A DNA stretch of 11,754 nt from Coxiellaceae bacterium UBA1530 (GTDB taxonomy: Bacteria; Pseudomonadota; Gammaproteobacteria; Coxiellales; Coxiellaceae): assembly GCA_002323325.1 (NCBI GenBank), contig DCQA01000035.1:1-11754 (forward strand). Direction: 5' to 3'. The notes under the pieces were generated by a model. The model did no database searches, was not told the DNA's origin, and was given only the letters and a program-made list of their open reading frames with translations. A program made the translations under genes and the position numbers. Within the stretch, counting starts at the first letter, position 1; every line of letters begins with the position of its first letter. Shown in pieces: positions 7,582 through 11,754 of this stretch.

Positions 7582-7598
7582 CTTAAGATGAGCTTAAT
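7582..7598 (+). promoter_or_regulatory. Exact PmrA-box consensus match upstream of the 269-residue gene
   Basis: CTTAAG-ATGAG-CTTAAT matches YTTAAK-N5-YTTAAK at every specified position. It also fits the Legionella/Coxiella form (cTTAATatT-N2-cTTAATatT) in its 11-base period and TTAA cores. It is directional toward the plus-strand gene; read from the other strand the first base of one half-site fails. The -10-like TATACT starts 30 bases after it, and no -35 hexamer is present, as expected for an activator-dependent promoter. PmrA binding itself is inferred. Confidence 0.5.
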
Positions 7599-7628
7599 TG
7601 AAGCATGATGGATCAGTTTTGCTCTGTC

Positions 7629-7634
7629 TATACT
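7629..7634 (+). promoter_or_regulatory. -10 element (TATACT) for the 269-residue gene
   Basis: TATACT matches the -10 consensus at five of six positions and lies about 60 bases before the ATG at 7694, implying a leader of about 50 bases. The position expected for a -35 holds no match, and the PmrA-box-like repeat lies just upstream. Confidence 0.4.
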
Positions 7635-7693
7635 GTTATTGTTACCGTATTTGACTTAAAATTAGTCATAATTAATTGATTTGATCATCTGTA

Positions 7694-8503
7694 ATGACTA
7701 TGCAAAATGCCACCAACACAAGCTCTCAGGATAATATTCTTGATGCCTACTGTAGTATGTTTATAGATATACTTTGTAATAGCAAAGTACTTACGACTCA
7801 ATTAGAGAGTCAATTAATAAAGCATTGGCAAGCACATACTGATAAAGATATCAATCAGCTGTTATCTGACGATGATTTCCTAACACTGTCTATCTTTATC
7901 AATTGTGCGAACTTCTTCAATCATGTCATCGATGGGCTTATTTCACGTAAAATCTGCATGAATATCTTCAAGACACCCGTCCGTGGAGTCATGGCGATTG
8001 ACAACCTTATCGATCAAAGTAATTTTAAATCCATTGCAAGGTTGCTGACAAATTTAAATGAGGATGAATTGAGCTCTGTGCTTTTATCTAAGGATGATTT
8101 GGGGCGGTCAATATTTTTAAAGCTGTGTCTGATTGAAGATAAAGACGCAAGGTCAACGTTACTGACTAATATCTTTAATCGAAATCTGGTATTTCCCAGG
8201 ATCATTGCGTCATTGCGCATTCACGCACAATGGTTTGGCGTATGGATCGATCAGCGTCGACATATGTTTGATGCTGCTGTTTCGAATATCCTTGATGTCC
8301 TAAATCATATCGAAGAATCAAGTCCAATACTGGATTCACTAAAAAATCTAATAGTATCAAAAAAACGTCCAATGTCTGTATCTGCTTTTTTTCCAAGAGA
8401 TGATCGAGTGCAGCAGTATGATACTTTTCTCGGTCAAATTTCACGTATGCAACAAAACGCGGAAGGACTGGAGATGGTGGTTCCTTTCGTCCATAACGTT
8501 TAG
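7694..8503 (+). CDS. Unknown 269-residue protein, candidate PmrA-regulated effector
   Basis: No family is recognised. The protein is soluble-looking and predominantly helical, without a signal peptide. The first 15 residues are polar and low in charge (MTMQNATNTSSQDN). Helical stretches follow, including two with a repeat-like look: LLTNLNEDELSSVLLSKDDLG (about 118-138, split by charged residues) and DARSTLLTNIFNRNLV further on. These recall alpha-helical solenoid or degenerate ankyrin units, but too few repeats are visible to assign one. A basic segment, SKKRPMSVSAFFPRDDR, precedes a Met/Gln-rich tail ending in PFVHNV. The ATG at 7694 has no Shine-Dalgarno. It is divergent from pilD, and its promoter region contains an exact PmrA-box consensus match, which together with the giant phosphatase-like neighbour is the only hint that it may be an injected protein. 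Confidence 0.7.
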   Translation: MTMQNATNTSSQDNILDAYCSMFIDILCNSKVLTTQLESQLIKHWQAHTDKDINQLLSDDDFLTLSIFINCANFFNHVIDGLISRKICMNIFKTPVRGVMAIDNLIDQSNFKSIARLLTNLNEDELSSVLLSKDDLGRSIFLKLCLIEDKDARSTLLTNIFNRNLVFPRIIASLRIHAQWFGVWIDQRRHMFDAAVSNILDVLNHIEESSPILDSLKNLIVSKKRPMSVSAFFPRDDRVQQYDTFLGQISRMQQNAEGLEMVVPFVHNV

Positions 8504-8738
8504 TCTTCATGTCCATTAGTGGGGAGATTAGCGTGAAAAGTTTTTATTGTCGGGATCTTTCTGCTAAGAACTTAGTTACAAAAAGACGATCACGCGTGTG
8601 TTGATTATCGATCGAAGTCCTGGATCATCAATCGCAGTGTTCAAAACAATAGATTAGCGTAACCATGGCAGCATACCTAACATGTGGTACATCCAGCACC
8701 AGGCGGTGCCATGGATAATAAAGTCTGGTTTTTGAGGG
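8504..8738. other. Non-coding region between the 269-residue gene and ybaB
   Basis: These 235 bases separate two convergent genes. I found no open frame with a ribosome binding site and no clear hairpin plus T-run terminator for either gene. The stretch contains a ten-base direct repeat, AGATTAGCGT, at 8525-8534 and 8651-8660, and the inverted repeats at 8663-8714. Confidence 0.5.
8663..8714. repeat. Inverted repeat with competing internal hairpin
   Basis: The eight-base arms CCATGGCA (8663-8670) and TGCCATGG (8707-8714) are perfectly complementary around 36 bases. Inside lies GCACC-AGGC-GGTGC (8696-8709), whose right arm overlaps the right arm of the outer repeat, so the two stems cannot form together. 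It lies 25 bases downstream of the ybaB stop. It could stabilise or end the ybaB transcript, but there is no T-run. Confidence 0.45.
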
Positions 8739-9068
8739 TTATTTATCGTCACCATCGCTCATTGAGCCGAATAAATCACCTGGATTCATCATTTTAGATT
8801 GTGCTATTTCAGCCACTTGTTGGCTGGCATGGTTCAATGCGCCTTGTATTAATTCCAATGTGGCTTCTTTAGATTCATTATAGATCTCATCATCAACATA
8901 GATTGATTTGATGGTGTGTTTTGCATTCATGATTACTTTGACCGCACCGGCACCAGCCTCGCCCGTGATTTCAATTTTTTCGAGCTCTTCTTGTGCTTGA
9001 CTCATCATTTTTTCAATATTTTTTGCATTTTTCAATAAACTCATGATATTCATTTTATCTCCGAACAT
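8739..9068 (-). CDS. ybaB: Canonical YbaB/EbfC nucleoid-associated protein
   Basis: YbaB/EbfC proteins are small dimeric DNA-binding proteins, usually encoded with dnaX and recR. The 109-residue length matches the family norm. The sequence begins MFG, as in E. coli YbaB, then has a helical LLKNAKNIEKMMSQAQEELEKIE and the family signature ITGEAGAGAVKVIMNA, followed by a C-terminal helix (LELIQGALNHASQQVAEIAQ) and a short Asp/Gly tail. AGGA precedes the ATG at 9068 by nine bases. A second ATG at 9053 has GGAG at five bases, but the MFG start agrees with the family. It follows recR after 28 bases on the same strand and is probably the last gene of the dnaX operon. Its position after recR rather than before it is unusual, because the normal slot is held by a divergent paralog. 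Confidence 0.93.
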   Translation of the reverse strand: MFGDKMNIMSLLKNAKNIEKMMSQAQEELEKIEITGEAGAGAVKVIMNAKHTIKSIYVDDEIYNESKEATLELIQGALNHASQQVAEIAQSKMMNPGDLFGSMSDGDDK

Positions 9069-9096
9069 GGTGTGATTTCCTCGTAATTTGTAGTTG

Positions 9097-9711
9097 TTAT
9101 TGTTCTATAAGTGTTCGTTGCTGCAGTGCGTGTGCTAACGTGCCACCATCTAAATATTCCAGCTCGCCTCCTAAAGGGATGCCATGTGCTAATTGAGAGC
9201 AAGTGATCTTACTAGTGTCTAGATGACTGACAATGTAATGCGCTGTAGCACGTCCTTCCATCGTTGGGTTGGTGGCAATAATCACCTCAGTGATAGCCTC
9301 TTTTTTTATATGATTCAGCAGCTGTGGAATACAAATTTCCTGTGGACCGATGCCATCAAGAGGGGATAGTCGCCCATGTAAAACGTAGTATAGGCCTAAA
9401 AAGCTGTGAGTTTGCTCTATCGCTAATATATCGGCTGGCGTTTCTACGATACATAACTTGGCACGATCACGTTTGGGTGACAAGCATAAGTCGCAGAGAG
9501 TTTGCTCAGTATAGCTTCGACACGAAGTACATAATGTAATGCACTCGAGTGTATTCTGGAGTGCATCACATAACGTCAAGCCTTTCTGACGCCCTCGCTC
9601 TGATAACAGCTGAAAGCTCATGCGTTGAGCTGTTTTAGGTCCAATACCTGGTAAACCGCATAACGCATCGATTAACTGCTGTAGAGCAGGGCTAATAGCA
9701 ATATTTGCCAT
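9097..9711 (-). CDS. recR: Recombination mediator protein RecR
   Basis: RecR works with RecO (and RecF) to load RecA onto SSB-coated single-stranded DNA at gaps during recombinational repair. The 204 residues are the expected size. The sequence shows a helix-hairpin-helix (GLPGIGPKTAQRM, 19-31), a C4 zinc finger (Cys61, Cys64, Cys73, Cys76), a Toprim domain beginning LCIVETPADILAIE (86-99), the HGRLSPLDGIGP loop (112-123), ATNPTMEGRATAHYI (146-160) and the conserved C-terminal AHGIPLGGELEYLDGGTL. All key elements are intact. AGGAAG lies three bases from the ATG. It is 24 bases downstream of the divergent ybaB-like gene and 28 upstream of the canonical ybaB, so the three genes are almost certainly cotranscribed. 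Confidence 0.97.
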   Translation of the reverse strand: MANIAISPALQQLIDALCGLPGIGPKTAQRMSFQLLSERGRQKGLTLCDALQNTLECITLCTSCRSYTEQTLCDLCLSPKRDRAKLCIVETPADILAIEQTHSFLGLYYVLHGRLSPLDGIGPQEICIPQLLNHIKKEAITEVIIATNPTMEGRATAHYIVSHLDTSKITCSQLAHGIPLGGELEYLDGGTLAHALQQRTLIEQ

Positions 9712-9735
9712 AGTCTTCCTGAGGTGTGATCAGTC

Positions 9736-10083
9736 CTATGATTTGTCTTCATCTGAAGGTAGTTCACGAATCTGTTCAGGGATGTCCATGCCTTGAAGCA
9801 GTTCAAGTGTTCGAGCTTGAGTGGTTTGTTGGATTTTTTCACTCAAATCTTTCCACGCTTCACGGATACGCCATTTAAATTCACGTACACCACCTTGTAG
9901 GGCTTTCTCGTCAAAATCAATGTCGTCAAAGACATAAGTAGCAGACATGCTGATGCGCACAGTTTTATCGTGAGACTCACCAGTAATGTTAATGTTGCCT
10001 AATTCAGAATAAGTATCCTGCATTTGGCTCTGCATGTTTTTAATGCTGTTTTTTATGTCACCGGCTAAATCGTCGTTGCTCAT
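9736..10083 (-). CDS. Divergent YbaB/EbfC-family paralog between dnaX and recR
   Basis: This 115-residue protein occupies the place where ybaB normally lies. It keeps the family layout: an N-terminal helix (IKNSIKNMQSQMQDTYSELGNI), the NITGESHDKTVRISMSA strand region matching the ITGEAGAGAVKVIMNA of canonical YbaB, and a C-terminal helix. It differs in the Gly-Ala-Gly turn (replaced by SHDK), a longer acidic loop (FDDIDFDEKA), a Trp-containing helix (FKWRIREAWKDLSEKIQQ) and an acidic tail. Start: two ATGs six bases apart (10089 and 10083). GGAG is too close to the first and seven bases from the second, so 10083 is preferred. It begins 23 bases after the dnaX stop. A role in DNA binding, alone or as a heterodimer with the canonical copy, is inferred only. 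Confidence 0.85.
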   Translation of the reverse strand: MSNDDLAGDIKNSIKNMQSQMQDTYSELGNINITGESHDKTVRISMSATYVFDDIDFDEKALQGGVREFKWRIREAWKDLSEKIQQTTQARTLELLQGMDIPEQIRELPSDEDKS

Positions 10084-10090
10084 GCTCATT

Positions 10091-10096
10091 CTCCTC
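10091..10096 (-). promoter_or_regulatory. Ribosome binding site selecting the inner ATG of the YbaB paralog
   Basis: Minus-strand GAGGAG runs almost directly into the ATG at 10089 and is seven bases from the ATG at 10083, which favours the inner start. Confidence 0.55.
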
Positions 10097-10106
10097 TGTT
10101 AAGTAG

Positions 10107-11657
10107 TTATGTTTTTTCAATGATACTTTCTTTTATAACTGTAGCATCAAAAGTTTCCATGATGGTTTTTACATTGGTATCGTTTAAGATGGTTTGCTCT
10201 CTTTGTACTTGAGCAGCTTGTTGCTGTTTGTCGTCTTGCTGTTGAGGTGATAATTGCTGGCTTTGACCCGCTGTGATGTTGACCTTGATGTCTTTTTTTA
10301 AGTAGTTTTTAACCGCCTCCTCAATGCGCGACACAATATTGGGCTGTAATAGAGGGGCTTGTGTTGGATTAAGCGATAGATGAATTGAGTGATCATCTTG
10401 TGCCTCCAAAGTACAATGCCTGGCTATGCTATTGGACATCCCAGTGAGTCCGAGGTGTGGCAGCCAAGATGACCAGTCGTCAGTTGCAAGAGCTTGGCTT
10501 GTTGGTGCTGGTTTATTAACCGTATCGGGAGTTGACATAACATTTTCTGAATGATCGATAGGTTTAATGGGTTGTTGTGCTAGCGGGTAAAAACTTAGCA
10601 ATCTTAGCAGTGTCATTTCAAAACCGATGCGTGTGGTCGGTGCAAGAGAGCAATCTCGCCTTCCAAGTAGCGTGATTTGATAATACAGCTGGGTTTTCTC
10701 AGGACTTAATTGCTGAGCCCATCGCGCAATGCTGTCGTTGTTGCTGTGTCCAGGTACAGCTTGTTCAATAGAAATACGATGAAAACGTTCGGTTAGATCA
10801 GCTAATGCTTGTTCGAAATTAGCTCCGCTCTCAGCTAATGACTGACTTGCAGTTAGTAATGCGTTTGCGTCCTGATCGATCAGTGCTTCGACGATATGGG
10901 TGATGGCTTTTGGGTCAATCAAACCAAGCATAGCCTGCACAGAGTCAGTACTAATATGGCCGTCGCCATAGGCTATAGCTTGCTCGAGTAAGCTTAAAGA
11001 GTCACGAATACTGCCTTGGGCTCCTTCTGCAATTAAATCCAGTGCAGTGTGTTCAAAAGTATGGGATTCAGACGTGAGAATACGACTTAGGTGGTCGCTG
11101 ATAGTCTGAGTGGGTAGGGGAGTTAAGTGGAACTGCAAGCAACGCGACAGTATTGTTGCGGGTAATTTCTGTGGATCAGTCGTAGCCAATAAAAACTTAA
11201 CGTGAGAGGGAGGCTCTTCGAGTGTTTTGAGTAGCGCATTGAAGCTATGTCCGGATAGCATATGCACTTCATCAATAAGATAGATTTTAAAGCGTCCCTT
11301 ACTCGGCGCATAGTGAACCTTGTCGAGTAGGTCACGTGTGTCTTCGACTTTGGTTTTTGAAGCCGCGTCTACCTCAATGAGATCGACAAAAGTATTGCTC
11401 GCTATTTCAAGACAGTTTGAGCAGACACCGCAGGGTGTTGATGAAACGCCTTCTTCACAGTTGAGTGATTTAGCAAAGTTCCTTGCGATGGTTGTTTTTC
11501 CAACACCTCGTGTTCCCGTAAAAAGGTAGGCATGGTGAATATGATCGTTGTTAAGAGCGTTTTCTAATGCTTTAAGTGTGTGCGACTGACCGACAACATC
11601 GTGAAACGATTGAGGTCGCCATTTGCGGGCTAGTGCTAAATGTTGGGATGTGCTCAT
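10107..11657 (-). CDS. dnaX: DNA polymerase III subunit tau/gamma (clamp loader ATPase)
   Basis: DnaX is the AAA+ motor of the clamp loader that places the beta sliding clamp on primed DNA and, as tau, bridges the polymerase cores and DnaB. Seen in the 516 residues: Walker A GTRGVGKTT (48-56, Lys54), four zinc-binding cysteines (67, 76, 79, 82), Walker B IYLIDE (125-130), the sensor-like LLATTDP (156-162) and the SRC arginine-finger motif (171-173). Then come domain III, a Gln/Pro/Thr-rich linker and a C-terminus (TNVKTIMETFDATVIKESI) resembling the polymerase-binding end of other gammaproteobacterial tau proteins. It is shorter than E. coli tau (643), mainly in the linker. A run of seven A at 10293-10299 (codons 453-455) resembles a slippage site, but neither shifted frame stops at once, so a gamma form is not evident. 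The start has only a weak GAG upstream. It lies directly downstream of the SRP RNA gene. Confidence 0.97.
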   Translation of the reverse strand: MSTSQHLALARKWRPQSFHDVVGQSHTLKALENALNNDHIHHAYLFTGTRGVGKTTIARNFAKSLNCEEGVSSTPCGVCSNCLEIASNTFVDLIEVDAASKTKVEDTRDLLDKVHYAPSKGRFKIYLIDEVHMLSGHSFNALLKTLEEPPSHVKFLLATTDPQKLPATILSRCLQFHLTPLPTQTISDHLSRILTSESHTFEHTALDLIAEGAQGSIRDSLSLLEQAIAYGDGHISTDSVQAMLGLIDPKAITHIVEALIDQDANALLTASQSLAESGANFEQALADLTERFHRISIEQAVPGHSNNDSIARWAQQLSPEKTQLYYQITLLGRRDCSLAPTTRIGFEMTLLRLLSFYPLAQQPIKPIDHSENVMSTPDTVNKPAPTSQALATDDWSSWLPHLGLTGMSNSIARHCTLEAQDDHSIHLSLNPTQAPLLQPNIVSRIEEAVKNYLKKDIKVNITAGQSQQLSPQQQDDKQQQAAQVQREQTILNDTNVKTIMETFDATVIKESIIEKT

Positions 11658-11682
11658 GACAGTTCTACTCTGTTAGCCTAAT

Positions 11683-11754
11683 ATTCGTAGTGGTTGCCAA
11701 ATCAGCCACACCTCGGCGCTCGAGTCCATTACTACCGTTGCTCCCTTCCGGGCC
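11683..11754 (-). ncRNA. ffs: 4.5S / signal recognition particle RNA, 3' portion (truncated by window edge)
   Basis: This RNA scaffolds Ffh in the SRP that targets membrane proteins to FtsY and the Sec translocon. Read on the minus strand, the segment begins at the conserved apical hairpin: CCC-GGAA-GGG with the GGAA tetraloop at 11746-11749, followed by AGCA, the hallmark Ffh-binding region. About 60 bases of descending 3' arm follow. The 5' arm lies beyond the right edge. The 3' end is approximate (about 11683-11690), estimated from the usual arm length. It is about 26 bases from the dnaX start, with no terminator between them, so dnaX is probably transcribed by readthrough from ffs and the RNA trimmed by processing. 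An ffs-dnaX neighbourhood is common in gammaproteobacteria. Confidence 0.88.

Larger units (their letters stand above)
7559..7693. other. Divergent promoter region between pilD and the 269-residue gene
   Basis: This 135-base AT-rich stretch holds the PmrA-box-like repeat (7582-7598) and a -10-like TATACT (7629-7634), both oriented toward the plus-strand gene. A TTGACT at 7651-7656 has no properly spaced -10. I could not place a convincing pilD promoter. Confidence 0.5.

Noticed and set aside
7651..7679. TTGACT as a sigma70 promoter for the 269-residue gene
   Set aside because: The nearest -10-like hexamers are at 10 or 16 bases, and the 16-base one (TTAATT) matches poorly. TATACT at 7629 is a better -10.
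8202..8516. Minus-strand open frame of 104 residues opposite the 269-residue gene
   Set aside because: It lies wholly in the shadow of the plus-strand gene, has no ribosome binding site and no recognisable content.
8580..8640. Possible intrinsic terminator (palindromic CACGCGTG near a T-run on the minus strand)
   Set aside because: The palindrome leaves no loop, and the larger TTGAT/ATCAA repeat nearby is imperfect and too far from the T-run.
10293..10299. A7 run in dnaX as a programmed frameshift site for a gamma subunit
   Set aside because: A shift in either direction does not meet a stop promptly: the -1 frame stays open for more than 50 codons and the +1 frame for more than 30. The run lies past the usual junction, and no downstream stem-loop was evident.
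1..11754. CRISPR arrays, tRNA genes, insertion sequences
   Set aside because: No regularly spaced repeats, cloverleaf-like segments, transposase frames or terminal inverted repeats with target duplications were seen.

Overview
The window looks like a chromosomal segment of a host-associated gammaproteobacterium, most plausibly a member of the Legionellales (Legionella, Coxiella, Aquicella or Berkiella-like). This is an inference from three things. The sequence is AT-rich. It carries an ffs-dnaX-ybaB-recR DNA-metabolism cluster with gammaproteobacterial features. Next to that cluster lies an accessory block with a very large protein carrying a CX5RT phosphatase signature, of the kind seen in injected phosphoinositide phosphatases, and a promoter region with an exact match to the PmrA-box consensus, the element that controls many Dot/Icm effector genes. 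No marker gene fixes the genus.

Layout. Positions 1-1649 hold three minus-strand genes of unknown function. The leftmost runs off the window edge. It and its neighbour (273-785) look like diverged tandem paralogs sharing a PG-x-TL / LS-x-LE pattern. Positions 1650-2066 are a 417-base divergent intergenic region with promoter-like elements and an odd six-codon minigene behind a near-perfect Shine-Dalgarno sequence. Positions 2067-6797 encode a 1576-residue protein, the centrepiece of the window: a long helical N-terminal part, a central Cys-based phosphatase-like module (Cys1120/Arg1126), a hydrophobic segment, a Thr/Ser/Pro-rich linker and a small C-terminal domain. It overlaps by 10 bases, tail to tail, a prepilin peptidase gene (6788-7558, minus). 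The short divergent region 7559-7693 contains the PmrA-box-like element and a good -10, both pointing at an unrecognised 269-residue protein (7694-8503). A 235-base non-coding stretch with inverted repeats follows.

Positions 8739-11754 are the housekeeping operon, read on the minus strand from the right edge: the 3' part of the 4.5S/SRP RNA gene, dnaX, a divergent YbaB-family paralog, recR and a canonical ybaB/ebfC. Normally one ybaB lies between dnaX and recR. Here that slot is occupied by the diverged copy and the canonical copy lies after recR.

Working model (inference): the accessory block encodes one or two secreted host-manipulating proteins, with the 269-residue gene under a PmrA-type regulator. 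The housekeeping cluster supplies DNA polymerase III clamp loading, recombinational repair and a nucleoid-associated protein pair.
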